From positions 1-64,000 of the forward strand of contig JAJDET010000171.1 in NCBI GenBank assembly GCA_029259655.1: 64,000 nucleotides of DNA, given 5' to 3'. Positions 25,251-33,698 of this stretch are shown here, piece after piece. Source of the stretch: Planctomycetota bacterium. Lineage in GTDB: Bacteria; Planctomycetota; UBA1135; GCA-002686595. How positions within the stretch are numbered: position 1 is the first letter of the stretch; every line of letters begins with the position of its first letter. The position numbers and the translations under genes are program-made. The notes under the pieces were generated by a model. The model was not told the origin of the DNA, ran no database searches, and saw nothing but the letters and a program-made list of their open reading frames with translations.

Positions 25251-27767
25251 ATGCGCTATCCCCCGCTGCGGCCCCCCCACCTCCTCACCGTCTCCTTCGT
25301 CCTGCTGGTACCGCTCTGGAGCTGCCGGGGCGAGAGCGAGGGGGACGATCCGGCACCCGTGGTGACCCAGTTCGCGGTCTACGTGGACGAGAACCGCAAC
25401 GGCGTGTGCGATGAAGGTGACACGCTGCTGGTGACCTTCACGAGCCCTGTGGTCGCCGACGCGATCGCCGACGACTTCGACTTGCCGGTCCTCGGCGACG
25501 CGCTCGGAAACGGGGCCGTGATCGAGCCGGGACCGCGCGGCGATCAGGTCCTGATCCGTCTCGGCGCGAACCCCAGCCTCAAGACGCGCGGTCCGTTCGA
25601 CACCAACGCGCTGAACGTGAACTCGCCTTCGGGCGTGGACCTCTCGGCCCAGGCATCGCCGACCGCAGTCGTCTCTCCCGTCACCGGCATGGCTGCAACC
25701 GCGAGTCGAGCGACCGATCTCGTGCCGGGATTCGGCGACGCCGGCATGGCCATCGACGCTGTCGCCGCGGTTCAGACCTCGTTCGTGGGAGACCTCGATG
25801 GCGACGGCGACGAGGACCTCGTACTCGGCATCGACGGACCCAACCGCGTCTACCTCGCCAAGGGAGGGAATTTCACGGACACGGGACAGGCTCTCGGAGC
25901 GTCGCGAACGCTCGCCCTCGGCGCCGGTGACGTCAACGGAGACGGCCGAGTGGATCTCGTCGAGGGCATCGACGGAGGAGTGCCCGACCGCATCTGGAAG
26001 GGAGACGGCCTGGGCGGCTTCGTCCACGATCCCCTCCAGGGAATCGCCGGAGCCTCGACCCGCGATCTCGCCCTTGGCGACCTCGACATGGACGGCGACC
26101 TCGACTACTTCGCGGGCAACGCCGGTCCGAACCGTGTCTACGTGAACAGCGGCGCCGGACGCTTCGCGTCCTCGTCGCAATCGCTCGGCGGGTTCTCCAC
26201 GGAGGCCGTGGCTCTCGGCGACATGGACGGCGACGGCGACCTCGATGCGCTGAGCGGAAACGGCGGGGGCCAACCGAACCGCCTCTACCTGAACGACCGG
26301 ACGGGGAACTACCTCGACTCGGGCCTGCTCCTCGGATCGGGTGACACGCGAGCGCTCGCGCTGGGCGACATCGACGGGGACGGAGACCTGGACGCCGTTG
26401 CCGGCAACTTCGCGGAGAAGAACGTCGTCCTCTGCAACGACGGTGCGGGCGGTTTCGATCTCGATCCTGCTCTCGAGGGCGAGACCTGCACGTCGTCGCT
26501 ACGTCTCGCGGACACCGATTCCGATGGCGACCTCGACCTCCTGGAAGGCAACGAGATCGAGCCGGCAGTGCTGCACGTGAACACTGGCAAAGGTTCCTTC
26601 GTGGCGTCGGGTCAGGAGCTCGGCGGAGGCACGCGAGGAGTACAGCTCACGGACGTCGACGCCGACGGAGACCTGGACGTGATCGCCGTGGCTGCGGAAC
26701 TTGGCGCTCGCCTGTTCACGAGCTCCCTCGCCGGGACGTGGGGTTCGGTGTCGTACCGGCTCGCGGGGACGGCCTCGAGCGACGACCCCACGAACGACGT
26801 CGGGCTGGTCGACCTGAACCGCGACGGTCACCTGGACCTGGTCGAGGCCCTGGGGTTCGACCTCCCCAACCGGGTGTTCTTCGGCGACGGGCGTGGAAGC
26901 TTCGACGACTCGGGGCTCAGGCTGGGCTTCTACGAGACTGCGGCGCTGCTGGCGGTCGATCTCGACGCCGACGGAGACGCCGACGTCGCGACGGCGAACG
27001 ATCGGTTGACCGCGAACCGCGTCTACGTGAACCCGGGCAACGGAATGCTCTTCGATTCGGAGCAGACGCTCGGGGCGAGCTCTTCGACGTCGGTCGCGGC
27101 GGGCGACCTGAACGGAACGGGGTTCCGCGATCTCTTCTTCGGAAACCGCGAGGGCTTCGCCAACAAGGTCTACGTCAACTCGGAGCTCTTCCCCGGATCG
27201 TTTTCCGACACGTTCCAGGCGCTCGGTTCACGTTCGACCTTCGCCGTCGCGCTCGGAGACCTCGACCAGGACGGTGACCTCGACGCCGTCACGGGGAACG
27301 ATGGGCCGGAGGCGCTGTGGCTCAACGACGGGTGGGGCTTCTTCGCGGAGCTCGGCACACTTCACGGAAGCGATAACACCTCGACACGTGCGCTCGCTCT
27401 GCGAGACGTCGACTCCGACGGCGACCTCGACGTCATGGCCGGCCGCGATCAGTTGCTCCTCTGGAGGAACGGCGGCAGGACAGACCTCTTCGCGCAGTCC
27501 ACACCCGAGCTGCTCCTCACGGGTGACACGCGCGACCTCGCTCTCGCGGACGTCGACGGCGACGGTGACCGCGACATCATCGCCGCAGGCTTCCAGCCCC
27601 CCACGGTCCTCATCAACGACGGCGCCGGCGGCTTCGCGATCTCGTTCTCGGCAACCGCCATGCTGCCGACGACGTCACTCGTCGCCGCTGACCTCGATCG
27701 CGACGGAGACACGGACCTGCTCCTCGGAAACCGATCGCAGCCGAACAGCGTACTCGTGAACGAGTGA
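25251..27767 (+). CDS. Large FG-GAP/VCBS repeat lipoprotein
   Basis: 838 aa. Lipoprotein signal ending VPLWSC, then about 100 residues of beta-rich domain, then at least a dozen VCBS/FG-GAP-type repeats to the C-terminus. Each has an x-GDxDxDGDxD Ca2+ loop and a N-R-V-Y-x-N blade element (for example LGDLDMDGDLDYFAGNAGPN and VDLDADGDADVATANDR). More than seven repeats implies two propellers or an open array. Predicted to be anchored at the cell surface; role unknown. ATG 25251 is preferred to the TTG at 25239. The repeated DNA is coding and arises from the GAxGGxGAx loop codons. Confidence 0.85.
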   Translation: MRYPPLRPPHLLTVSFVLLVPLWSCRGESEGDDPAPVVTQFAVYVDENRNGVCDEGDTLLVTFTSPVVADAIADDFDLPVLGDALGNGAVIEPGPRGDQVLIRLGANPSLKTRGPFDTNALNVNSPSGVDLSAQASPTAVVSPVTGMAATASRATDLVPGFGDAGMAIDAVAAVQTSFVGDLDGDGDEDLVLGIDGPNRVYLAKGGNFTDTGQALGASRTLALGAGDVNGDGRVDLVEGIDGGVPDRIWKGDGLGGFVHDPLQGIAGASTRDLALGDLDMDGDLDYFAGNAGPNRVYVNSGAGRFASSSQSLGGFSTEAVALGDMDGDGDLDALSGNGGGQPNRLYLNDRTGNYLDSGLLLGSGDTRALALGDIDGDGDLDAVAGNFAEKNVVLCNDGAGGFDLDPALEGETCTSSLRLADTDSDGDLDLLEGNEIEPAVLHVNTGKGSFVASGQELGGGTRGVQLTDVDADGDLDVIAVAAELGARLFTSSLAGTWGSVSYRLAGTASSDDPTNDVGLVDLNRDGHLDLVEALGFDLPNRVFFGDGRGSFDDSGLRLGFYETAALLAVDLDADGDADVATANDRLTANRVYVNPGNGMLFDSEQTLGASSSTSVAAGDLNGTGFRDLFFGNREGFANKVYVNSELFPGSFSDTFQALGSRSTFAVALGDLDQDGDLDAVTGNDGPEALWLNDGWGFFAELGTLHGSDNTSTRALALRDVDSDGDLDVMAGRDQLLLWRNGGRTDLFAQSTPELLLTGDTRDLALADVDGDGDRDIIAAGFQPPTVLINDGAGGFAISFSATAMLPTTSLVAADLDRDGDTDLLLGNRSQPNSVLVNE

Positions 27768-27804
27768 GGGGGGGCAGGTGCGGGGGACTCGGTGAGAAGA
27801 AAGC

Positions 27805-28113
27805 CTAGACCGTCCCCAGGATCTCGAACCCCTGCACGCCTTCCGGCTCGCGTGGGTGGCTCGTGAGCTCTTTGACCGCCGCTCCGCGCGGGCCCTTCCG
27901 GAGCCAGCGCGACATCGCGCCCACCTGTTCGGAGGTGCCCTCGACGGAAGCCTCGACGCTCCCGTCGCGGAGGTTCCGCACCCAACCCCGCACACCGAGG
28001 CGTCTCCCCTCCTCCAGCGCACACCAGCGGAAGCCGACGCCCTGGACACGGCCCGTGACGATGATCCGCACGGCGACGAGCGGTTCACCGTCGTGGCTTC
28101 CTTCGGGTTCCAT
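27805..28113 (-). CDS. acyP: Acylphosphatase
   Basis: 102 aa. Hydrolyses acyl phosphates in the cytosol. The active site is clear: GRVQGVGFRWC holds the phosphate-binding loop and catalytic arginine, and GWVRNLRDGSVEA the catalytic asparagine; the length fits the family after a 12-residue N-terminal extension. The ATG at 28113 could instead be a GTG at codon 15, just before RIIVTGRVQG; neither has a good ribosome site. It converges with the VCBS lipoprotein gene and diverges from the thioredoxin/HEAT gene. Confidence 0.93.
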   Translation of the reverse strand: MEPEGSHDGEPLVAVRIIVTGRVQGVGFRWCALEEGRRLGVRGWVRNLRDGSVEASVEGTSEQVGAMSRWLRKGPRGAAVKELTSHPREPEGVQGFEILGTV

Positions 28114-28190
28114 CCGTACGTCCCGCGAACGGGGCGACCAGTTTGGCAGAACGGCGTTCGACGCGCAGGGGCTCGGGGTCTAATGAGGCC

Positions 28191-30083
28191 ATGAGCACGC
28201 TGTTCGCTTCCGCGGTCCTGGTCCTGTCGTCGTCCCTCGGCACCGACGCGCCGGTCGGGGTCTGGCGGGCCTGGCTGGACGCTCCCGGCGGCGAGCTTCC
28301 GTTCGGGATCTCGGTCGAGAGCGACGGCGGCGGACTCTCCGCGGCGCTCGTGAACGGGAACGAACGCATCGCAATTCCGCACACGACGCTCGAGGGCAAT
28401 CGCCTCGTGCTCGACATGCCGCACTACGACTCGCGGATCGAGGCGGATCTCTCCGACGGGGAGCTCCACGGCACCTGGCGCAAGCGCAGCGGTTCCGAGA
28501 GCTGGACCGAGATGCCCTTCCACGCGCGGCGCGGCCCCGAGCCCCGTTTTCCGATCGAAGCCGCAGCCGGAGACGACGGCTCGCGCCTCGACGGCCGGTG
28601 GAGGGTCGACTTCGAGTCGAGCGAGGACTCCGCGGTCGGGATCTTCGAGACGGAGCCCGACGGCACGCTCGCCGGGACCTTCCTGACGAGCACGGGTGAC
28701 TACCGGTTCCTGGCGGGAGACTTCGCGGGTGACCGCATGCGCCTCTCGTGCTTCGACGGCGCCCACGCGTTCCTGTTCACCGCCGTGCTCCGCCCCGACG
28801 GCGGACTCTCGGGTCACTTCTGGTCACGCGACACCTGGCACGAGACCTGGACGGCCGTGCGGGACGACGCGGCGGCCCTGCCCGATCCGTACGAGCAGAC
28901 CGAGTGGCGCTCCGAGTGGGATCTAGGAGACGCGGTCTTCCCCGACATCGACGGCACGCCGCGCTCGCTCGCGGACCCGGCGTTCGCGGGTCGCGCGCAG
29001 ATGCTCGTCGCGTTCGGGACCTGGTGCCCCAACTGCCACGACGAAGCGCCTTACCTGCGCGAGCTCCACGAGCGCTACGGTCCGCGCGGGCTCTCGATCC
29101 TCGGGCTCGCGTTCGAGCTGACCGGCGACTTCGAGCGCGACGCCGAACAGGTGCGGCGCTTCGCGAAGCGGCACGGGACCGAGTACCCGATCCTCGTCGC
29201 CGGGCTCGCGAACAAGACGAAGGCCACGCGTGCGTTCCCCATGCTCGACTTCGTGCGTTCCTATCCGACGACGATCTTCCTGCACGGCGACGGCCGCGTG
29301 CGCGCGGTGCACTCGGGCTTCACAGGCCCGGCGACGGGCGAGGCCCACGACACGGTGCGCGCCGAGTTCGAGGGCCTGATCGAGGAGCTCCTGGCGGAGG
29401 AGCCGCCGTCGCATGACGACGTGTGGGAGTTCCTCGAGGGTCGGACCTTCCAACCGCTGGACGGCAAGATCTCGTGGGTGTTCTCCGCAGGCGTGGAACG
29501 CCTCGTCTGGGAGGACCGAGGTTGGAGGATCGGCCACGACCAAGCAGTCCGCCTCTCCCGCGGCTCCGTCTTCTTCGAGAACGAGGTCCTTCGCATCGAC
29601 CGCGAAGCCGGCATCCTCTTCGACCCGCGCGATTTCGGGGTGCGCTTCACACCCGAGGGCTCGAGCTCGACGCCCTCTATCGACGAGACCCTGCTCGAGA
29701 ACGAGCAGGCCCTCGCAGTGATTGCGCGGAACGGCGCCCCGGTGGCGCGGCGAGAGGCATTCGTGGCCATCTCGGAGTTGCGACGGCGCAACGGCGAAGT
29801 CGGCAATCCCACCGCACTGGAGTACGTGGGTGACCCGTCGGTCGGAGTCGCTCTGGCGGCCGTCTGGTCCATCGGGCGCAATCGCGAGCAGGGCGCCGTC
29901 CCCGTCCTGCTCGAGCACCTCTCCGATCCGAACGCGGCCCTGCGTCGCGAGTCGGCTCACGCGCTCGGGCGCATCGGTGTCCGTACACCGTCCGTCCTGG
30001 AGGCGCTCGATGCTCTGTACGACGACCCGGACCCGCTCGTCCGAGCCGCTCGAATGAACGCCCTCTCGGCCCTCGGCGGCTGA
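28191..30083 (+). CDS. Thioredoxin-like (TlpA/AhpC-TSA) protein with C-terminal HEAT-type repeats
   Basis: 630 aa. A signal-like N-terminus (TLFASAVLVLSSSLGTDA); a beta-rich region at about 20-235 of lipocalin-like or DUF-type repeats (GVWRAWLDAPGGELPF, then LDGRWRVDFESSEDSAVGIF: two similar halves); a TlpA-like thioredoxin domain at about 245-390 with Cys279-Pro-Asn-Cys282 (FGTWCPNCHDEAPYLREL); then HEAT-type helical repeats at the C-terminus (VGVALAAVWSIGRNREQGAV and the next pair). Predicted envelope thiol oxidoreductase that also binds a protein partner. The ATG at 28191 has TCTAAT 6 nt upstream. An open frame back to 28143 is not used. Confidence 0.82.
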   Translation: MSTLFASAVLVLSSSLGTDAPVGVWRAWLDAPGGELPFGISVESDGGGLSAALVNGNERIAIPHTTLEGNRLVLDMPHYDSRIEADLSDGELHGTWRKRSGSESWTEMPFHARRGPEPRFPIEAAAGDDGSRLDGRWRVDFESSEDSAVGIFETEPDGTLAGTFLTSTGDYRFLAGDFAGDRMRLSCFDGAHAFLFTAVLRPDGGLSGHFWSRDTWHETWTAVRDDAAALPDPYEQTEWRSEWDLGDAVFPDIDGTPRSLADPAFAGRAQMLVAFGTWCPNCHDEAPYLRELHERYGPRGLSILGLAFELTGDFERDAEQVRRFAKRHGTEYPILVAGLANKTKATRAFPMLDFVRSYPTTIFLHGDGRVRAVHSGFTGPATGEAHDTVRAEFEGLIEELLAEEPPSHDDVWEFLEGRTFQPLDGKISWVFSAGVERLVWEDRGWRIGHDQAVRLSRGSVFFENEVLRIDREAGILFDPRDFGVRFTPEGSSSTPSIDETLLENEQALAVIARNGAPVARREAFVAISELRRRNGEVGNPTALEYVGDPSVGVALAAVWSIGRNREQGAVPVLLEHLSDPNAALRRESAHALGRIGVRTPSVLEALDALYDDPDPLVRAARMNALSALGG

Positions 30084-30085
30084 AA

Positions 30086-30892
30086 CTACGCGACGAACGC
30101 CGCGACCGCCGCCGCGAGCTCCGCCGGCCGACGCTCGGGTGAGACGTGACCCGCCGCCTCGAGCTCGACGACCTCCGCCCCGTCGTGGAACCGGCGCAGC
30201 GCGGCGCGGTCCTCGGCTCCCACCAGCGGGTCGTCGGCACCCTCGACGAGCAGCACGCGCCCTCCCCACCGAGCGAAGTCCTCCCTGTCGAGCGCTCCGC
30301 GCGCCAGGAGGTCCGCGTAGCACACTCCCCAGGCCACCGCGTCGCGACGCGAGATCCCGCGCGCCCGGCGCTGCAGATACTCGCGCCAGAACGTGTCGAC
30401 CGCGTCGCGTCCCGGTCTCTCGGCCGCAACGCGCTTCGACCACTGCGCCCTGTGGGCGAGCGGCGGCGCGAAGCGCCCGAGGAAGACGCCGAGGCGGACG
30501 CGCCGAAAATCCTGCGTGCGGGGGAGCGACCCGTGCGCGAGCACGAGCGAGGCCACGCGGCTCCCCCGCCGCCGCACGAGCTCCTGCGCGTAGAGAGCAC
30601 CGATGGACTGGCCGACCACGTGGGCGCGCTCGACTCCCTCCGCGTCGAGCAGCCCTTCGAGGCACTGTTCCAGGGCGTCGACGCTCTGGACGGCCGGATA
30701 GTCCGGCGCGAGCACGCGGTGCTTCGCCTCGAGCCTCCCCATCACCGCGAACCACGACTCCGCGCCGACGAAGTACCCGGGCAAGAGCAGGATCGTCTCG
30801 CCCGACTCGCCTCCGCGGAAATAGCGGAGCTGTTCTCCGACCACGGCTTCGTGCGAGCGCCGAAACGCGTCGAGCTCGCCGGCGAGGTCCAC
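30086..30892 (-). CDS. Alpha/beta-fold hydrolase
   Basis: 268 aa from a GTG at 30892. Oxyanion region ILLLPGYFVGAESWF, nucleophile elbow VVGQSIGALYAQ (G-x-S-x-G), acid in LLVEGADDPLVG and C-terminal histidine in EAAGHVSPERRP complete a hydrolase triad. The substrate is unknown. The GTG shares its G with the TAG stop of the miaE gene (TAGTG), so translation is probably coupled and this is the last gene of a six-gene operon. The open frame far upstream (to 31441) overlaps miaE and is rejected. Confidence 0.85.
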   Translation of the reverse strand: MDLAGELDAFRRSHEAVVGEQLRYFRGGESGETILLLPGYFVGAESWFAVMGRLEAKHRVLAPDYPAVQSVDALEQCLEGLLDAEGVERAHVVGQSIGALYAQELVRRRGSRVASLVLAHGSLPRTQDFRRVRLGVFLGRFAPPLAHRAQWSKRVAAERPGRDAVDTFWREYLQRRARGISRRDAVAWGVCYADLLARGALDREDFARWGGRVLLVEGADDPLVGAEDRAALRRFHDGAEVVELEAAGHVSPERRPAELAAAVAAFVA

Positions 30893-31473
30893 TAGAGCAC
30901 GCCCGAGTGCATGCGCGGTTCGAAGGCGAGCCCCGCGACGACGCGCCCTTCGAGCGCGCACAGCTCGGCCGCGCGCTCGCGGGCCTCCACGCCGTAGACC
31001 TCCTCTGCGAACCGCGCGAAGAGCTCGGCATGCCCTGCCTCCGAGGGCAGGAGCTCGCGGTAGAGCGCGCGCAGGCGCTCGTCGGGCGCGTGTTCGGCGA
31101 GGAGCGCGAACCGCTCGTGGCTCCGGGCCTCCACCAGGGCGGAGACGAGCAAGCGGTCCATCAGGATCGCTCGCCGGGTCGGGAGTCCGCCCGCGATCAG
31201 GCCCTCCATGTAGGGGCTCGCGTGGGCACGCACGAGCTCGCCACCGAGCTCCCGCAGGAGGGTGAGCACCTGGCGGAAGTGGCGCATCTCCTCGATCGCG
31301 AGTCGCGAGAGGCTGTCGACGAGGCCCGCGTGCTCGGGGTTGTGGGTGATGAGCCCCTGCGCCGACGACGCCGCGCGGAGCTCGCAGTGCGCGTGGTCCG
31401 AGAGCAGCGCCATCGGCTCCGCCGCCACGCGCTCCGCCCACTCCGCGGGCGTGGACCAGGTGAGCTCGATCAC
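30892..31473 (-). CDS. miaE: tRNA-(ms2io6A)-hydroxylase
   Basis: 193 aa, usual MiaE length. A ferritin-like di-iron oxygenase that hydroxylates the isopentenyl chain of ms2i6A at tRNA position 37. Iron-binding Glu and ExxH motifs are visible: HAHCELRAASSAQGL, EEMRHFRQVL, ARSHERFALL and SEAGHAELFARF. GTG start, 7 nt after the cobalamin adenosyltransferase gene, and the TAG stop overlaps the GTG of the hydrolase gene. MiaA and MiaB, needed to make its substrate, are not in this window. Confidence 0.92.
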   Translation of the reverse strand: MIELTWSTPAEWAERVAAEPMALLSDHAHCELRAASSAQGLITHNPEHAGLVDSLSRLAIEEMRHFRQVLTLLRELGGELVRAHASPYMEGLIAGGLPTRRAILMDRLLVSALVEARSHERFALLAEHAPDERLRALYRELLPSEAGHAELFARFAEEVYGVEARERAAELCALEGRVVAGLAFEPRMHSGVL

Positions 31474-31480
31474 TCCCGAT

Positions 31481-32047
31481 CTACTCCTGGGTCTTGCCCG
31501 GGCTCCACAAGACGTCGAGCGCTCCGTTCTCGTTCGCCTGCCGCGCGAGGACGAACAGGAGGTCGGAGAGCCGGTTCAGGTAATGGAGCACTTCCGCGTT
31601 GACGCGCCCCGCCTCCACCGCCGCGAGCTCGCTCACGAGCCGCTCGGCGCGCCGGCACACGGTCCGCCCGACGTGCAGCCATGCCGCCGCCTTCGTCCCG
31701 CCGGGCAGGACGAACGAGGTGAGCGGCTCCAATCCCTCGTTGACCTCGTCGATCCACTTCTCGAGCCGTTCGATGTAGAGCGGCTGGATGCGGAGCTTGT
31801 CGCCCCCCTCGCCCGGCATGCAAAGATCCGCGCCGACGTCGAAGAGGTCGTTCTGGATCGCCCGGACGCGCTCGAGGATCACGCCCTCGAGCCCCTCGGC
31901 GACGAGCAGCCCGAGCGTCGACGAGAGCTCGTCGACCGTCCCGTAGGCCGCGATACGGAGGTGGTGCTTCGGCAACCTCTCCCCGGTGCCGAGCCCGGTC
32001 GTGCCGTCGTCGCCCGTTCGCGTGTAGATGCGGTTCAGTCGGACCAT
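31481..32047 (-). CDS. Cob(I)yrinic acid a,c-diamide adenosyltransferase, PduO type
   Basis: 188 aa. Transfers the adenosyl group of ATP to cob(I)alamin to make coenzyme B12. PduO-type signature: N-terminal IYTRTGDDGTTGLGTGERL, then AYGTVDELSSTLGL, QNDLFDVGADLC, and C-terminal CRRAERLVSEL and YLNRLSDLLFVLAR. ATG 32047 is chosen: a TACCCT box lies 9 nt upstream, so this gene may also have its own promoter inside the operon. A TTG 13 codons upstream is the other option. Coenzyme B12-dependent enzymes are not seen nearby. Confidence 0.93.
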   Translation of the reverse strand: MVRLNRIYTRTGDDGTTGLGTGERLPKHHLRIAAYGTVDELSSTLGLLVAEGLEGVILERVRAIQNDLFDVGADLCMPGEGGDKLRIQPLYIERLEKWIDEVNEGLEPLTSFVLPGGTKAAAWLHVGRTVCRRAERLVSELAAVEAGRVNAEVLHYLNRLSDLLFVLARQANENGALDVLWSPGKTQE

Positions 32048-32056
32048 GATGTGCTC

Positions 32057-32062
32057 AGGGTA
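32057..32062 (-). promoter_or_regulatory. -10-like TACCCT box inside the six-gene operon
   Basis: TACCCT ends 9 nt before the ATG at 32047. It lies in the only real gap (35 nt) of the operon, so it could start an internal transcript. Confidence 0.4.
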
Positions 32063-32082
32063 CGCGCCGGGAGCGCGCGGGC

Positions 32083-32943
32083 TCAAGCATGCCCGGTGAG
32101 GAGCGGCGTGACCCGCTCGCGCAGCCCGGCCGGCAGCTTCGCATCGATCGCGGCCACGATCTCGCGCGCGGTGTAGCGCGCGCTGAAGTGCGTGAAGAGC
32201 AGGGCCTCGTTCTCGAACAGCTCGGCCCGCTCGGCCACCTCGTCGAGGTGGATATGCCCCTTGTCGCGGGCGCTCGCAGCCGAGACGCGGTCGTCGACGA
32301 AGGTCACCTCGAGGATGAGCAGGCGCGCAGTGCGCACGACCTCCTCACGCTCGACGACCTCGATGCGCGAATCGCCCACGAACGCGACCTCGGGCGTCTC
32401 CACGCGCTCCTCGATGTGCTCGCCGGCGGTCGCACGGCGGGCGATCTCCTCCTGCGGGAGGTCTCGGAGCTCCGGGAGGAGCTTCTTCTTCACGGACCAC
32501 AATCCGTAGCCCTGGCACGGCGCGCGGTGATAGGAGCGAAAGGGTCGTGCCACGACGTCTCTGCGAACCTCGCGCTCCTCTCCGGGCGAGAGCACGACGA
32601 GCTCGTGCGCCAGGTCGCTGCCGTCGAGCCTTCGCCATGCGTCGAAGAGATCCGTGAGAGCATCGGCGCTCTCGCGTGGCACGACGTAGATGGGTGGCGG
32701 CATGCAGAGCAGACCGCGCGTCGCCGCGTGCATCGCGATCCCACCCATGTGATCGATGTGGCTGTGCGTGAAGAGGATCGTTCGGCGCTTCACTGACCAG
32801 CGCGGAGCACGTCCGACGTCGAAGGCGACACCCAGATCCGGCAGGTCGATCACGGTCTCGAGGCCGCCGACGGAGAACGCCTGCACGCGGTGGCCCCCGA
32901 GGTGGAGGGTCTCCGGCGGCGCCGGCACCTCGCGCGGTGTCAT
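32083..32943 (-). CDS. MBL-fold metallo-hydrolase, RNase Z-like
   Basis: 286 aa. Metallo-beta-lactamase fold with the metal motif THSHIDHMGG (HxHxDH), the aspartate in FVGDSRIEVV and late histidine regions (KGHIHLDEVAE, TTHFSAR-like LLFTHFSARYTAREI). The overall order and the HIHLDEV helix resemble RNase Z/elaC-like proteins, so a tRNA 3'-end or other nuclease role is possible, but the exosite of true RNase Z is not obvious. ATG 32943 overlaps the upstream methylase stop (ATGA). A position in an operon with SpoU and MiaE fits RNA metabolism. Confidence 0.82.
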   Translation of the reverse strand: MTPREVPAPPETLHLGGHRVQAFSVGGLETVIDLPDLGVAFDVGRAPRWSVKRRTILFTHSHIDHMGGIAMHAATRGLLCMPPPIYVVPRESADALTDLFDAWRRLDGSDLAHELVVLSPGEEREVRRDVVARPFRSYHRAPCQGYGLWSVKKKLLPELRDLPQEEIARRATAGEHIEERVETPEVAFVGDSRIEVVEREEVVRTARLLILEVTFVDDRVSAASARDKGHIHLDEVAERAELFENEALLFTHFSARYTAREIVAAIDAKLPAGLRERVTPLLTGHA

Positions 32944-33698
32944 CGAGTGGTGTCCCGTGAGCGCACGGTCCGCGGCGTTCCGTCGAGCCCGTAGTCACTC
33001 GGCGACTTCCGGTTCCCGAGCGCCCGCAGGAGCATGTGCCAGGCGCGCGCGTCGCGCGTCTGGATCTCCGCGTGGGAGAAGACGCGCTCGATCGACGCCT
33101 CCAGGTCGTCGCGAGCCGTCTCCGACGCCGTGAGCGGTGCGAGGGTGTCCTTCAGGTGCGCCTTGAGGAACTCGCGGTCCTGTCCGACGAGAGGCGAGCC
33201 GAGCTCTCCGAAGACATCGGGGGTCTCACCCGTGGAGAGCGAATAGAGCACGACCCCGACCGCCATCCCCAGGTTGAGCGACGTGTGCTCGCCGGTGGTC
33301 GGGATGTGTGCCAGGTGCAGGACCTGCCCCGCCTCGGCCGCGGACAGCCCGGACTCCTCGTTGCCGAACACGAGCGCGGCACGCCCCTCGCTCCGGGACT
33401 CGGCGAGCGCGCGCTCGCGCAGCTCGTCCCAGGCCTGAACCGCTCGGTGGTCTCGCGGACGGGCCGTGAACCCGACCGAGAACGAGCAGTCGGCGAGTGC
33501 CTCCTCGAGCGTGTCGAAGACGAGCACCTCGAGCCCCTCGCCGCCGTGAGCCATCTGCTCGAATTCGGGGTGGACGAGCATGGACCGCCGCTCCGGGGCG
33601 ACGACCGCCACCTCCGTCGGCGCGAAGTTCGCGGCGACCCGCACGACCGTGCCGAGGTTCCTCGGCCCCATCGGCCGGCAGAGGACGACGCGCCTCAC
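32940..33698 (-). CDS. SpoU/TrmJ-like RNA 2'-O-methyltransferase
   Basis: 252 aa from a GTG at 33698. SPOUT fold with the three family motifs: N-terminal VVLCRPMGPRNLGTVVRVAANF, central ALVFGNEESGLSAAE and C-terminal HIPTTGEHTSLNLGMAVGVVLYSL. It binds SAM through the trefoil knot and methylates a ribose in tRNA or rRNA; the order and the helical C-terminal extension resemble TrmJ (tRNA position 32). The GTG overlaps the TGA of the dehydratase gene (GTGA). The long open frame upstream of this GTG overlaps the dehydratase gene and is not coding. Confidence 0.88.
   Translation of the reverse strand: MRRVVLCRPMGPRNLGTVVRVAANFAPTEVAVVAPERRSMLVHPEFEQMAHGGEGLEVLVFDTLEEALADCSFSVGFTARPRDHRAVQAWDELRERALAESRSEGRAALVFGNEESGLSAAEAGQVLHLAHIPTTGEHTSLNLGMAVGVVLYSLSTGETPDVFGELGSPLVGQDREFLKAHLKDTLAPLTASETARDDLEASIERVFSHAEIQTRDARAWHMLLRALGNRKSPSDYGLDGTPRTVRSRDTTR

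Noticed and set aside
25800-27720. Repeated short DNA motifs resembling an array
   Set aside because: The spacing follows VCBS/FG-GAP blades and keeps frame; there are no uniform repeats or spacers, so it is not a CRISPR array.
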